Positions 26,601 to 34,267 of a stretch of 64,000 bases of DNA are shown one piece after another. The position numbers and the translations under genes are program-made. The notes beneath the pieces were generated by a model. That model was not told the origin of the DNA and did no database searches. It saw only the letters and a program-made list of their open reading frames with translations. The first letter of the stretch is position 1; each line of letters begins with the position of its first letter. The stretch is from Heliopora coerulea (Eukaryota; Cnidaria; Anthozoa; Scleralcyonacea; Helioporidae): assembly GCA_030142905.1 (NCBI GenBank), contig JASJOG010000263.1, positions 186,001 through 250,000 on the forward strand, read 5' to 3'.

Positions 26601-29600
26601 ACCTACTTATAAAATTGCCACTCTTATAAACCTATGTAAACTCACATAAATAGAGTAATACAACCTAGAAATAAACGAACGACTGAAAGAATGAATAAAT
26701 AGAATGTCTTTTTTCAAATCGTTGGTGTACTCCAGGAGTAAGCTCAACTATATAGGCCTCTCGACAAGTAACCGACGTTTCAGTTTCAACATCAAATCAT
26801 GTGTGGCAACCGAGTGAAAAACTCGGTTGCCAGCTTACAATATTTATTTTTACTCTAACCCCAACAATATATTTCAGTTAAAATTTCTAGTTCTTACACT
26901 TTCTGATTATTCAAGTGATCTCTTTAAGGAAAACTAAGATCTAACCCAGACCAATCAAGTTTGATAGAACATAGAGTTAAATGTACTTATAAATGTCAAA
27001 ACCGATAAAACGTACTAATGCGCGCTAATAGAGTAAAATTGCACAGCTGTCATAGCCAATTTTTGGCTAGGGTATTCTGCTCGAACATTTTCTGTTTGTA
27101 ATATAAAGATCAGAGCCCAGCTCAGAGTTCTTGAATGTATCGCCATAGTACAAGAGGCAAGTCGAAAAGTTTTAAAACATGTTTACTGACGTAAACATGA
27201 ATCGACGTGATGATTGATGTGCACTAATGTTATGCATGTGCAATGTTCTAGACTATGTACATATTTTGAACAGCTACAAACCTGACTCGGGAAGGAAGAT
27301 CATACTTTTCTACCAAAGAAAGGAACAGAATAGTTCCAATGATTCACTTAATTAGAGGAAGAACTGTTTTACAAACATGGTGCATAGTTGTTCAAGTAAA
27401 ATTATTATTTGTCGGAAGCGTTGTATAATTTTTGTGATTAAGGTTAATAATGTTAGATATAAGAGTACTGCAGTATTAATGTACTGTGAATGTCATAATA
27501 AAAAGAAAATATTTGAATGTCTTTGTGCTGTGATGGAATGGTGAATGGCGCCATTTCAACCGGAAAAATGCCAAGTAACGAGAGGAGGTGTACCTGAATA
27601 TCTCCAACCACTTTTCCGATTGGAATGGCGTCATTCAAGTTTCTATAACTGTATGGAGACAGAAAAGCTACTTTCTATTTGTTTAACATGATATGCAAGG
27701 TTTTTTTCGAATTCTTGTGACATCAGCCGTGTCTCTGTAATCTTTGACAAAACGTGTCTCGTCCAATTACAGCGTGCATAGGATGCATGTTATTCCATTA
27801 TGCACAAATTCCATTATCCCAACTTTGTACTCTGAGGTTTGTCCTTGGTGGCATGTTGCCGTCGGATCTTCGTGGTCAGGCTAGACAAGGTCAAAAGGTG
27901 CACACGTATGATGTACTGAGTGAATCCTCAAGTTTTTACACTTCTATCCACGTGTGGGAGCTTCGAAATGTTGGATTTTGGGGTACGTTAATTTCGCAAT
28001 TTTTTGTCTGCGAACACGCTCTCGATCAACACTGTTCCATGAGAAACAAAAAATTTTCTTGCTCCTTTCTGACGTACGAGAGCGAAATTGCATCATTTAA
28101 AATATGTCAACAGCAGAGGAGCAGGTGCTCTGTGTCCCTGTCCAAAGTCTTCACTGGCAGTGTCTTTACGAGACCCCACGCAGGCTGACCCGTGGGACGA
28201 CTTTTTGAAATATACCATTAAGGTGCATCACCACGTGTTGCCACAATAAACAAACATTAGATCGAATTAATGGATTTTTGACGTGAATTTTAATAAATTT
28301 TTACACAAAGTCGATGGATTACCCGATATTCGGTCTCCGTCTTTTTACAAAGGCCGATAACCAATCATCGATGTTTTTGTCGAACAAGCTTTACGCTCAA
28401 GGTTTTAGATGAATTCGCATTGGCCACATAGTGCGCAGTACCTTTGGTCAAAGATGTTGGAAGCTGTTCCTATTGGCAGTTGGCTTAGAATTTAGGCCCT
28501 GTTTACATGAAGAGAAGTTGCCTCTGGTGGGAGGGTTACCCTGGCTCCCGAGTCGACTTTGAGTTAGTGTTTACACGGAGAAAAAAAGTTGTTCCTCTCT
28601 GGTTTGACTTTTGAGGGAACTGGGAAGAGTTACTTTTTCCTTGCCGAACTTTTTCGTACAGATGTAATTTATCGGGATTAAAATCGACTGAATTGAATTC
28701 AGATGGACACTTGTATTGCTTTAAGCAGTTGATTGGGGATTCAATCATCGCTGAAGTGAAAGCCCGCCTCTTATCTTGAGATTTCGCAGACGACTTTGAC
28801 TCTGATTTGGCGTTTGCCGCCATTTTGGAAATAGCAAAGTTTGCGCATACTCATTGTATCTCAAGTTGTCCCTCCCAGGCGAGTCAGAGGGACAAAGTGT
28901 TTATATGACAAAAAATTGTCTCGCATCCTGGCGTCACCCTACCTTGCAGAGCGAGTAACCCTATCCCCAGGGATACCCTTTCCCTCTAGACAACTTTGCG
29001 ACTTCTCATGTAAACGGGTCTGCAATTTAAAACGGGGAATGTGTTTAAAGTCGTCTCGCCCAGCGTCACTCGGGTACTAGGGTAACCCTCCCTCTAGGGA
29101 TCACTTCTCTTCATATAAACAGGGCCTTACTACCGCGTCGACTTCGCTCTAACCAGTGTATGGTTTCTCAGCTCAATCGCGGGTTGCGCGCGACCAAACC
29201 TTATAAGTGGAGATTAGCCTTTGTGCTGGTAAACTGACAAAGACCAGGTACTTTGAATTGCTAAGATTTGTTTGAGAAGATAAGCCGTTAAGTGTCGAAG
29301 TCTAAGAGGGTCGTTGACGTCGAAGACGCCTACCCTTGTGCAACTAGCACATTGTGGCATTTTACTGCCATTCTAACGTGGCTAGTGAAACGCGGCACGT
29401 TACTTTACATTACTTTTCGGGTGTTTAGCTCTACTGTCTTCTGAACAGTCACACAAGTACATGTATATGAAACTAAAGCCTTTGTAAAAAATGAAGTTAT
29501 CGTACTTCTTGAATACGTATTGTGAATATTAAATATATCATGAACAGTAAGTGCTAAAATTTTTAACGGAACCCACATTTAAACAGTCGTTAGCGTTCAG

Positions 29601-32600
29601 GAAGGAGGACAACTTGAATTGCTTGACAAGGAACGTGATCAGAGAGGGGTCAGAATGATCTAATATGATATCGTTTTTCGTCGGATGGCGGAACTTGTGA
29701 AGCCATTTCATCTTTGTGGATTATCTTAATATTTTCCCGTCTGATGAATTCCGGAAATCTGATACAGGGTGATTTTCCGATCAGCTTGAAACTCTATCAC
29801 ATTTAATCTGTAAGGTTAGGACAGCTATGCAAGGTGGAAGTTTCCGCCAAAGTGGAATTTTCCAATTGTCAGATTAGGAATTTTTTAATTGCGTATTTAT
29901 GTTAATGCTTAACACCAATGATTTAGCTAGCCTTAAAGACTTAGGTGGGCAAACTTCTAAAAATTTCCCAAATTCTTCCGTCTAGCTTACTTCTTAGATT
30001 TTTCCTAAATTGTTATGTTGATTTGTAAATGTCCTCTTGTTTCTTCAATCTCATCATAGCTTAATTTCCTAAATCGTCTCCTTCCTAATGATATTTAATT
30101 GTCCAATAAACTAATGCTGCATATTATTTTCAAGAACAGAAAAAGTTGTGTAGCATGATACTCGAGATATCATATCGTTTCATCTTCTGGTGCAAGTTAA
30201 CAGTGTAATAGTTCTTGACCATTAACGAGGGGGGCGGGACTCATCGGTTTATCTTACTGAATATCGGGGAAAATCGATGAACTGCAAAAGGAATTCCTTA
30301 AAAACTAGCTCATCGTAACATTTACAGCTTACGTTTCAAGTTTTTGGCTTATTAATTTACTTCAGGAGTTTGCATATATCGAACGTACATACGGTTCATT
30401 TTCATGAGGGAGAATGCAAAACAAAAATAACATTGGCGTTATTGCGATGGCTTGTATCAGCGGGTGAGAATATGAGTAGATATTTTGCTTCATGATAGGA
30501 GATGTTGGTTTGCTATAGGACAGGGCTTTCTTTGTGAAAATTCCGAGCCACGTTTCAGACAGTTATTCGATTTACTGTAAGTTGGATGGCTATTTCTAAG
30601 ATTGAGTGATATTGGCAGTATTGCGATGGCTTGGGCCAGAGTTGTAGTTGTATTTCATGTTAGGATATGGTGGTTTGCTAAAGGAAAGAATTTTCTTTGT
30701 TAAAAATTTTGAACCACATTTTAAAAAGTTATTGGATAGACTTTCATGTAAATTGGATATCTGTTTTCAAGATTAGGTGTCTAGGTTAGTCGTATTCCTT
30801 TTAATTATAGTTATTCCTGATGCCTTGTTATTTATTTCTAAATTTAACTATTAGATGTTACAGGTGGTCTGCCTTAGTGTTGGGAAACTTGCGATCCAAA
30901 TGATCAATATTTTTCTCCACTCAGAAAACGAGGCTTCACGCAAAAACTCAGATTGAAAATTGAATTTCATTCTCATGTAAATAAATTCATTTTCAGTTAG
31001 TTATTCTTGATAGTCTGTATTATAGTTTTAAATTTCAGTTGAACAGTTAGATGAATAATTATGAAGGAAATTTTTAATAAGTTGGAGCATCTACCATCTA
31101 TAAATAAGCGTAAATAAAATAATACAAACACCATGCTATAGTACGGAAGTATCCTTTTGTGGTGGCACCCTGGTGTTAAACCTCTTCTAATGCCAGAAGT
31201 AGAGTTGGTCGCTGTTTTTAGACCCCGTTTACACGATACCAGTTCGAAATAAATACGGCATGAAGTAATATCGGATTGGCCTTCCGTCTACACGATACCG
31301 TCATGAAAATCATTTGAATACGGCAAGAAAATGAGTACGGTACGCCAGCCGGATTGGTTTGAGTAAAGCGTCATGTAAACACCCGAATACGGTACGATTT
31401 CATACCGTTTTCTCGTCCGCAAATGAGCGGAAGCTATTAAAAACAAGTTTATGTTTGGTTTCATTTCAAGCTCCAATTCTTCATCAGTCCAGCTTAAAGG
31501 TGAAGTGATATTTTCATCAACACTGTTTTCGCTGTTCCCTTTGCTTTTCTTTTTCAATTGTCGAGTCTGTTTACAATGTAACTTGTACTCGAAACTTTAT
31601 GAGATTGGCGCATGCACATGAAATTTTTCCCAACCGGATTGACTTCATACCGGAATCGTGTAAATAAGAAATTTGGAGATAGACACCTTTTCATGCCGGG
31701 TTCATTTCGCACCGGGACCGTGTAAACGTAGTCCAAGACGTCTTCCAGCAGCGTTAAAGTATATTTATGTGCTTCATACAGGCACTACACGTATACACTC
31801 GTCCACCTCACTAGTCAATTGTATAGAACTACTCTTCCTTAAAAGCGCTTTGTTTTCGGACGTTTTCCAGCGGTGCAGGTGAAGTAACTCGCTTTGTATG
31901 AGATGTCTTCCAGCTGCGTTGGTGGAATATGTTTATTTCCTTCAGGCAGACCCAGCTGTAAATTACACCATACTAGTCACCGAAGTACCATTCTATTTAA
32001 ACACGGAGCGATCGCATAAGAAGAGGCTGCGTTTCTCAGCCTGTCAATTATGATTGATGAAAGGTCGCATGTTATTGGTCAATTGAGTTCAGACTAATTT
32101 CCGGTGGAGGAATATCACGTTCAATTGAGGAAAATATAGGAGATGAATTTGTTTGGAACGACGTTGCTGCCTGGATAGTATTTTGCGCCTGTTGGCCATT
32201 TGAACTATTTTGATTGAACCTACAATCCAAGAGCAATTCCATCACTTCAATATTTCCTGCCGGTTTTCCGTTGGACAGAAACTGATTCCTCACGGTGTTG
32301 ATCTTTTTACGTACTTCTACCAAGCGCCCTTCCTCATCGCGTTTCACTTCCATTTTGAAGCCGTAGTAGGCCTTGCTCTCTTTAATTGCACTTTCATTCT
32401 TCTGGTGGTGGGCTTTATTGCGATCATACTTGCTAAGCCCCGCAGAAAGCGGAGTTGTGCTTTGCACTGAGGTAGAAGTCCGAGCTGTTGGATGAGAGCA
32501 ACCAAGCATATTTGTCACAAATGAATTTGAAAGTGGTGCCAGTTTTTGTTTATATTTATAATATTACAAGCTTCAAGTATGCGCCAAAAAGAATACAGAT

Positions 32601-34267
32601 GGCCATGACACATCGCGGACGTAATAAAATGTGAATCGTGCCCAAACACTGCGCGGGTAGGATGACTATAAGTGAATGAAGATGCGCAGGACGTCTCGAA
32701 TAATTATAATACGACCTATAACAACCAGAAAAATCAGTAAATATGGCATGTTCAGCCATTTATTGCTTTATATATTGTTCAGCTGTATTTTAAAAGCACA
32801 TTTTAAAAGTATTTCCGTAAGCTTTAGGCTCTAGGACACGCTTGTGGAGCTCTACGCTGTCCAGTTCAGTCACGTTTCAAAGTGTCCGCCATTTAGAAAC
32901 ATGCAACCGCCATACGAAGCCAGAAATGTGGGAGGAGCTTACCATTTTATAGCGTCGCTCCGTGTTTAAGCGCTTTGTTTTCAGACGTTTTCCATTGGCG
33001 TGGGTGGAGTAGATCGCTTTGTTTCAGATGTCTTCCAGCGGTGCGTAGGTGGCTCAAAGGTTTTTATTTTGCAATTATAGGACTGTTGTTTGTGACATTC
33101 TTATCCTTTACACTTACAGCAACTAACTTTCTTTGACACTGACAGCAATATTATTGAATATGCTATAACTTACAGTTTTGAGGATTCTTGCTTGTTTAGT
33201 CGCTTTTAAAGCTTTTGCATTTTCATCGTGCACAAAAATACGTTTTCAAGATTTTGCTTATGATGTTTTCGTGAATTCGATTTATTTTGACTAGATGTCG
33301 TCGCTCTTGCCTGTACTTTGTTCGTGAAAAAGGCTATTTCTTCGTCCTAAACCTGACGTCACGTCAAAAATCAACTGATCTAGGCTCGCCCGGGGTTTGG
33401 TTAAGGGTTTGCGTCATTGGATTATTATATCTTAATTACGCAATGACCAATGTCATTCCGAAGCTAGCAAAATAACCTCTTATCACTTTTATGTGTAAAA
33501 TAGCATAGATCACAGTTACCTTACCTTCCTGTCAACGACCAGTGTTGTTAAGGAATACCTGAAGGATTGCATTAATTGGTGGTATGAGATATAGCAAAGC
33601 GCTTACGAAGAGATTCGAATTAAATTTTTGTAGAAAACAAGTCTAAGTCTGATGTAATGTCTCAATTTGATAACTTTCCCTGCGGCACGGCTGAATCATG
33701 GATGAAATATGTTTTTGCAGATTGTTTCCTAACGAATTATTAAATATTTTCCCGACAAGTGGGGTAAGTCGCCATTCCTGACCTCTTTCTGGCTGCACTA
33801 CTTTTATTCGGAATTAGCCCTTTCTCTTGAATCATTCGCTTTCTTACGTTCACAACTCTCTTCCTGGAACATCCATGTATAGTTCGCAGTTCTACCACAG
33901 TTGCTGACTGGTTAGAAACGTTTTTGAAATTTTGTGGCTTCTATAGTTCTATTTTAAGCGACTTTCATTCAGCGATTTTTTACTTTTGGAGTAACAACGT
34001 ACTGAATAACGACTTCCCATTTTCATTTCAAAGTTTGAATTAAAATTTTCTGCCGCAAACGAAAACAACTGGGTAATTGCATTCCCTAATTTTTCTTTTC
34101 TTTTATTCCGTTTAACAGAAAGAGATTCAATTTCTGCAACAGTGTCCTTGCCTGAGGGTCTGCACAGGGTGTTGCAAAGTGACGGCCTTCCACAGAAAAT
34201 GGATAAAAAAAGGATGTCATTGCGACGGAAACTTGCTCCTTCAGCAAAGGAAGAAACTGCGGAGTAA
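100..34267 (+). CDS. RALGAPA1: Ral GTPase-activating protein subunit alpha, 3' part of the gene (six exons)
   Basis: Joined coding exons are 100-223, 928-1086, 10765-10923, 16613-16740, 23856-24082 and 34119-34267, about 315 codons ending in TAA. The gene starts left of the window. The product is the catalytic subunit of the RalGAP heterodimer (with RALGAPB), which speeds GTP hydrolysis by RalA/RalB in the cytosol downstream of PI3K-Akt. Sequence shows the Rap/Ran-GAP domain in order: an APGQEDK block, the GGSxxYEDFV-like strand, GFMGGL, the HLGND motif whose asparagine is the catalytic thumb in this GAP family, then [11 protein letters not shown] and a YEERASYI...FEDFAEQVF block. Every junction has GT-AG ends and matching phase. 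The last exon is basic ([12 protein letters not shown]). Introns hold many mobile elements. I cannot separate RALGAPA1 from RALGAPA2; invertebrates usually have one gene, so the symbol marks the family. Confidence 0.5.
369..460 (-). repeat. SINE 3' fragment (second copy of the 45-kb SINE)
   Basis: The stretch with CTTTATTTATAGTGGATAA and GTTCTCCTTAGAGGTCCAGT aligns closely with 45000-45085, the 3' half of the tRNA-derived SINE described there. Only the 3' part is present, inside the first intron. A short GATT/GACT simple repeat follows at about 565-615. Confidence 0.5.
928..1086 (+). CDS. RALGAPA1: RalGAP alpha exon (GAP domain)
   Basis: Acceptor CTTTCAG and donor AAG|GTAGTC; 53 codons, phase 0 at both ends. 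It encodes the [20 protein letters not shown] and [14 protein letters not shown] stretches of the Rap/Ran-GAP fold. Confidence 0.5.
1236..1511. repeat. Cluster of foldback repeats with GATTACATG / TTTCAGCCCGG ends
   Basis: Several inverted copies of a motif pairing GATTACATGGG with TTTCAGCCCGG. The clearest is 1447-1511, whose arms start GCGATTACATGGG and end CATGTAATCGC. The cluster stops next to the 5' part of the LINE, and a related end recurs at about 6050-6108 beyond that LINE. Confidence 0.5.
1570..2388 (+). pseudogene. LINE ORF, N-terminal part: 2A-like motif, PHD finger, start of endonuclease
   Basis: 272 codons. Residues about 45-60 are hydrophobic. [11 protein letters not shown] (about residues 102-112) resembles the DVExNPGP 2A motif seen in some non-LTR elements, with H for E and Q for N. 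It is followed by a Cys/His PHD-type finger: CKEC, CGNC, WSHAKC and WICNWC. The frame then enters the endonuclease with [13 protein letters not shown] and ends because of a one-base deletion. The coding continues in the frame starting at 2382. Confidence 0.5.
2382..4121 (+). pseudogene. LINE ORF, APE endonuclease and reverse transcriptase N-terminal part
   Basis: 579 codons. Endonuclease motifs are SETKID (catalytic Glu), [16 protein letters not shown] and SDHSMI (the catalytic SDH). Reverse transcriptase follows with [20 protein letters not shown], and the first catalytic Asp in [13 protein letters not shown] at 4119-4121 interrupts the frame after CHN; the same frame resumes as VIKKLKAYG, so it is a single nonsense change. 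Confidence 0.5.
4122..5192 (+). pseudogene. LINE ORF, reverse transcriptase C-terminal part and thumb
   Basis: Continues the frame of 2382-4121 after the stop. It has [16 protein letters not shown], the catalytic [10 protein letters not shown] and the thumb motif [14 protein letters not shown], then the [13 protein letters not shown] and [12 protein letters not shown] segments typical of the CR1/L2 C-terminus. It ends at TAG 5190-5192, close to the 3' UTR. Confidence 0.5.
6050..6108. repeat. Foldback-type end matching the 1236-1511 cluster
   Basis: Contains ACCGGGCTGGAGTTTCAGC and TCCATGTAATCAACC, an inverted relative of the left cluster's GATTACATGGG...TTTCAGCCCGG. It may be the far end of a repeat split by the LINE. 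Bases 5384-6049 hold no gene I can recognise. Confidence 0.5.
6585..6789. mobile_element. Foldback MITE
   Basis: Two arms of about 85 bp (6585-6669 and 6706-6789) are near-perfect inverted copies containing ATAAAACAAACTCCGAAAA and CACAAGACAGAATTGAGAAG, with a loop of about 36 bp. There is no coding capacity. Confidence 0.5.
6862..7908. mobile_element. Tigger/pogo-like non-autonomous element, split by a hAT MITE
   Basis: Terminal inverted repeats start CAGTGAAACCCCAGCATACG on the left and CAGTGGAACCCTGTTAATAC on the right (read on - strand), flanked by TA on both sides (6860-6861 and 7909-7910). Subterminal GGCCACCTCGTTATTACGG repeats are typical of pogo/Tigger relatives. No transposase remains. 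A hAT MITE sits inside at 7122-7440. Confidence 0.5.
7122..7440. mobile_element. hAT-type MITE nested in the Tigger-like element
   Basis: 319 bp, ends CAGGGCCGCC and (on - strand) CAGAGCCGAC. A perfect 8-bp target duplication CTTCTAAA lies at 7114-7121 and 7441-7448, the length expected for hAT. It contains four copies of a 10-bp unit TTTTTCTGGC at about 7317-7360. Confidence 0.5.
8807..10440 (-). mobile_element. Tc1-like DD37E transposon
   Basis: 1634 bp. The left end CAGTGCGAACCACGATATTA and right end (on - strand) CAGTGCGACCCACGGTATTA form inverted repeats of about 25 bp, and TA lies outside both ends (8805-8806, 10441-10442). One transposase frame on the - strand fills the right half; 8807-9210 is a non-coding 3' part. 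Confidence 0.5.
9212..10234 (-). pseudogene. Tc1-like transposase (DD37E) with one internal stop
   Basis: A single frame of about 340 codons, broken only by TGA at 9866-9868; the CA-rich context on the other strand fits a CpG decay of CGA. The N-terminal half has two helix-turn-helix regions for end binding ([20 protein letters not shown] and [20 protein letters not shown]). The catalytic half has FTDESRA (first Asp), FMHDNAPSH (second Asp) and [11 protein letters not shown] (Glu). Counting gives 37 residues between the second Asp and the Glu, so it is DD37E rather than the usual DD34E. The initiating codon is likely ATG near 10225 ([11 protein letters not shown]). Confidence 0.5.
10765..10923 (+). 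CDS. RALGAPA1: RalGAP alpha exon carrying the catalytic HLGND motif
   Basis: Acceptor TGTATAG and donor GAG|GTGTGT; 53 codons, phase 0 at both ends. It reads [19 protein letters not shown] and then [20 protein letters not shown]. The Asn of HLGND corresponds to the catalytic Asn thumb known in Rap1GAP-type GAPs. It lies 325 bp right of the Tc1-like element end at 10440. Confidence 0.5.
11395..12447 (-). mobile_element. Penelope-like element fragment: end of reverse transcriptase plus GIY-YIG endonuclease
   Basis: On the - strand: [20 protein letters not shown] and [11 protein letters not shown] from the RT end, then [35 protein letters not shown], and the GIY-YIG region [26 protein letters not shown]. 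Stops and shifts make it a pseudogene. The 3' end near 11400-11450 has a GGCCGAAAGGTCGTCGAAAT motif. It is 5'-truncated at about 12447. Bases 10924-11394 are RalGAP intron with nothing else recognised. Confidence 0.5.
12450..12486. repeat. Perfect short palindrome
   Basis: Arms CTTTTAATTTGTAATTA and its exact complement (17 bp each) are separated by 2-3 bases. It sits exactly at the 5' junction of the PLE fragment. Confidence 0.5.
12618..13360 (-). pseudogene. hAT transposase C-terminal fragment (ZMYM1-like)
   Basis: The frame at 12618-13214 ends with the hAT dimerisation region: [50 protein letters not shown]. Upstream coding continues to about 13360 in another frame ([20 protein letters not shown]), joined by a frameshift near 13240. 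The DDE-containing N-terminal two thirds are absent. The family is the ZMYM1/52-kDa repressor type of hAT protein. Confidence 0.5.
13372..13658. mobile_element. MITE with 44-bp inverted ends and internal inverted sub-repeats
   Basis: The ends TATTTCATAAACTCGTGTCT...TTTTACCAGGGGTTAC are nearly identical inverted copies. The interior is three or four alternating CGAG...GATTTTCATTGTT units, so the whole 287 bp can fold. Confidence 0.5.
13858..13963. mobile_element. Foldback MITE
   Basis: Arms of about 41 bp containing ATCAAGAATTA and GGTCAATGTTATC face each other across a 23-bp loop. Bases 13964-14780 hold nothing I can assign. Confidence 0.5.
14780..16570 (-). mobile_element. CR1-like LINE, 5'-truncated, antisense in RalGAP intron
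   Basis: Reverse transcriptase and C-terminus only. The 3' end reads GTTAAATAAAGTTG followed by ATCTCA repeats near 14785-14810. The truncated 5' end lies somewhere in 16470-16600, directly before the acceptor of the exon at 16613. Confidence 0.5.
14942..15359 (-). pseudogene. LINE C-terminal domain, shifted frame
   Basis: Continues the RT thumb as [20 protein letters not shown] and ends with the conserved [19 protein letters not shown] and IPKEIRNS segment shared with the LINEs at 18901 and 61328. Confidence 0.5.
15360..16574 (-). pseudogene. LINE reverse transcriptase fragment
   Basis: 404 codons, but only from about residue 40 on is clearly [52 protein letters not shown] (first Asp), [20 protein letters not shown] and [12 protein letters not shown] (FADD active site). 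It ends at a frameshift near VWDT (15360) and continues in the next frame to about 14942. Confidence 0.5.
16613..16740 (+). CDS. RALGAPA1: RalGAP alpha exon ([11 protein letters not shown])
   Basis: Acceptor CAATTAG; phase 0 start; ends after two bases of a Tyr codon at TA|GTATCC. It encodes [20 protein letters not shown] and then [20 protein letters not shown]. It is not covered by a long ORF, so it is easy to miss. The 5' end of an antisense LINE lies just upstream. Confidence 0.5.
16741..18626. other. Intron stretch without recognised features
   Basis: Part of the intron between the exons at 16613 and 23856. Open frames here, including one of 127 codons at 18258-18641 on the - strand, show no recognisable domain. 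No repeats were clear by eye. Confidence 0.5.
18901..19360 (-). pseudogene. LINE ORF2 C-terminal part after a nonsense codon
   Basis: Same frame as the preceding ORF2 part. It reads [33 protein letters not shown] and [18 protein letters not shown], the standard thumb and C-terminal block of these LINEs. Confidence 0.5.
19363..21621 (-). pseudogene. LINE ORF2: endonuclease and reverse transcriptase
   Basis: 752 codons. Endonuclease: [42 protein letters not shown]. Reverse transcriptase: [81 protein letters not shown] (YADD). The frame begins after a one-base shift; upstream the true N-terminus ([19 protein letters not shown]) is visible to about 21810. It ends at TAA near 19361, and the same frame goes on in 18901-19360. 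Confidence 0.5.
21839..22275 (-). pseudogene. LINE ORF1, C-terminal part of an SGNH/GDSL-type esterase
   Basis: Reading on the - strand begins [14 protein letters not shown] (block with GTNNL), passes [13 protein letters not shown], and ends [19 protein letters not shown], where the His of the SKLHLN block is the expected catalytic His of SGNH hydrolases. CR1-clade LINEs often carry such an esterase in ORF1. The N-terminal part, including the nucleophile Ser block, is lost to the 5' truncation. Confidence 0.5.
22841..23127 (-). pseudogene. PLE GIY-YIG endonuclease C-terminal part, left arm
   Basis: Reads [16 protein letters not shown] and [17 protein letters not shown], then [16 protein letters not shown] and [20 protein letters not shown] before TAA at 22843-22841. 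YVRET replaces the usual YIGET, so the motif glycine is lost. Its C-terminus is complete, unlike the right arm. Confidence 0.5.
23147..23386 (+). pseudogene. PLE GIY-YIG endonuclease C-terminal part, right arm
   Basis: 79 codons plus TAA. It is identical in reading to the left arm up to RQEKR, with the same YVRET change, then diverges as LLRLGLN because about 80 bases are missing relative to the left arm. The shared defect means both arms came from one already altered source. Confidence 0.5.
23856..24082 (+). CDS. RALGAPA1: RalGAP alpha exon (YEERASYI ... FEDFAEQVF)
   Basis: Acceptor ATTTTAG; the first base completes the split Tyr codon of the previous exon. Donor CCAGCAG|GTAAAA leaves one base. 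It encodes [20 protein letters not shown] and [19 protein letters not shown], then a low-complexity Ser/Thr-rich tail. Open frame continuing past 24082 is intron containing a MITE. Confidence 0.5.
24120..24300. mobile_element. MITE family 1, copy a
   Basis: Ends CCGGTTCTCCTTACGAAGTC and (on - strand) CCGGTTCCCTTTACACATCT, with shared GCTGAATACAACYACCAGAA. It starts 38 bp after the splice donor at 24083. A second copy in opposite orientation lies at 35098-35282. Confidence 0.5.
24673..25194. mobile_element. Inverted pair of PLE 3' ends with 11-bp TSD
   Basis: Arms 24707-24842 (- strand) and 25071-25199 (+ strand) are near-identical inverted copies containing GGCCTTCGCTCGAAACGTCG. The direct repeat TATTACACCTT lies at 24662-24672 and 25195-25205. 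The left copy keeps a longer tail. No coding sequence remains; the middle 230 bp is AT-rich. Confidence 0.5.
25107..25146 (+). ncRNA. Hammerhead-like motif, PLE right arm
   Basis: AACTTC (25107-25112) pairs with GAAGTT (25141-25146) as helix I. CCGACGA takes the place of the core CUGANGA (U4 is C), and GAAACGTC supplies the second core strand with a GUC cleavage triplet. A mirrored copy lies at 24767-24806 on the - strand. The U4 change suggests it is no longer active. Confidence 0.5.
25214..25536. mobile_element. MITE made of ATTTCACATRTGAAAT palindromes
   Basis: Ends CCCACTGTTACGAAAATTTC and (on - strand) CGCCCTTACAAAAATTTCAC. The interior has about a dozen variants of TTTCACATATGAAAT in both orientations. 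It begins 9 bp from the PLE target duplication at 25205. Confidence 0.5.
25537..28492. other. RalGAP intron stretch, mostly featureless
   Basis: No gene recognised. A possible small MITE lies at 26337-26476 (ends AGGCCGTTATCCACTAG and, on - strand, AAGCCCGTTTTCCACGTG), and a perfect 10-bp hairpin GGCAACCGAG/CTCGGTTGCC at 26805-26831. The 144-codon frame at 27754 is not convincing. Confidence 0.5.
28494..29126. mobile_element. Harbinger-type MITE with 48-bp inverted ends
   Basis: Left GGCCCTGTTTACATGAAGAG and right (on - strand) GGCCCTGTTTATATGAAGAG continue as matching inverted repeats through GGGAGGGTTACCCT. TTA flanks both ends, as for PIF/Harbinger. It contains no transposase. Confidence 0.5.
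29127..30428. other. RalGAP intron stretch without recognised features
   Basis: No coding similarity, RNA gene or clear repeat seen. Confidence 0.5.
30429..30785. repeat. Diverged tandem duplication, two units of about 178 bp
   Basis: Unit 1 (30429-30607) and unit 2 (30608-30785) both contain TTGCGATGGCTTG, a TTGGTTTGCTA/GTGGTTTGCTA block, TTTTCTTTGTT and a GTAAATTGGAT block in the same order. No coding frame is shared. Confidence 0.5.
31221..31733. mobile_element. MITE of the GTTTACACGATACC family, diverged copy
   Basis: Left end GACCCCGTTTACACGATACC; right end (on - strand) GGACTACGTTTACACGGTCC. Internal ATACGG/CCGTAT motifs repeat many times. It is related to the better kept copy at 35716-36137. 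Confidence 0.5.
32001..32965 (-). mobile_element. Unclassified TTAA-flanked DNA element with one ORF
   Basis: The ends ACACGGAGCGATCGC and (on - strand) ACACGGAGCGACGC form short inverted repeats. TTAA lies outside both ends (31997-32000 and 32966-32969), the target of piggyBac and Kolobok elements. It contains a 148-codon frame on the - strand and no recognisable transposase. Confidence 0.5.
32072..32518 (-). CDS. Hypothetical protein inside a TTAA-flanked element
   Basis: About 145 residues from the ATG at 32509. I do not recognise it. It is hydrophilic and looks like real coding: a Ser/Thr-rich start, a charged middle ([50 protein letters not shown]), then a Gln/Asn/Ser-rich tail. There is no signal peptide or membrane segment. 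It fills the centre of the 965-bp element between inverted ends, so it may be a transposon accessory protein or captured host exon. Confidence 0.5.
   Translation of the reverse strand: MTNMLGCSHPTARTSTSVQSTTPLSAGLSKYDRNKAHHQKNESAIKESKAYYGFKMEVKRDEEGRLVEVRKKINTVRNQFLSNGKPAGNIEVMELLLDCRFNQNSSNGQQAQNTIQAATSFQTNSSPIFSSIERDIPPPEISLNSIDQ
32970..34118. other. RalGAP intron end without recognised features
   Basis: Apart from the pyrimidine tract and acceptor before 34119, nothing was recognised. Confidence 0.5.
34119..34267 (+). CDS. RALGAPA1: RalGAP alpha terminal exon
   Basis: Acceptor TTTAACAG after a pyrimidine-rich tract; two bases complete the Glu codon from the previous exon. It reads [20 protein letters not shown] and ends [19 protein letters not shown]..., then TAA at 34265-34267. 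It follows a 10-kb intron. A basic C-terminal tail is usual in the family. The phase match to 24082 supports the join. Confidence 0.5.

Noticed and set aside
26805..26831. Hairpin resembling a bacterial terminator
   Set aside because: Intronic in a eukaryotic gene and without functional context; probably a small repeat remnant.
27754..28188. 144-codon frame on the + strand in a RalGAP intron
   Set aside because: No ATG-supported start, composition like flanking intron, no domain seen.
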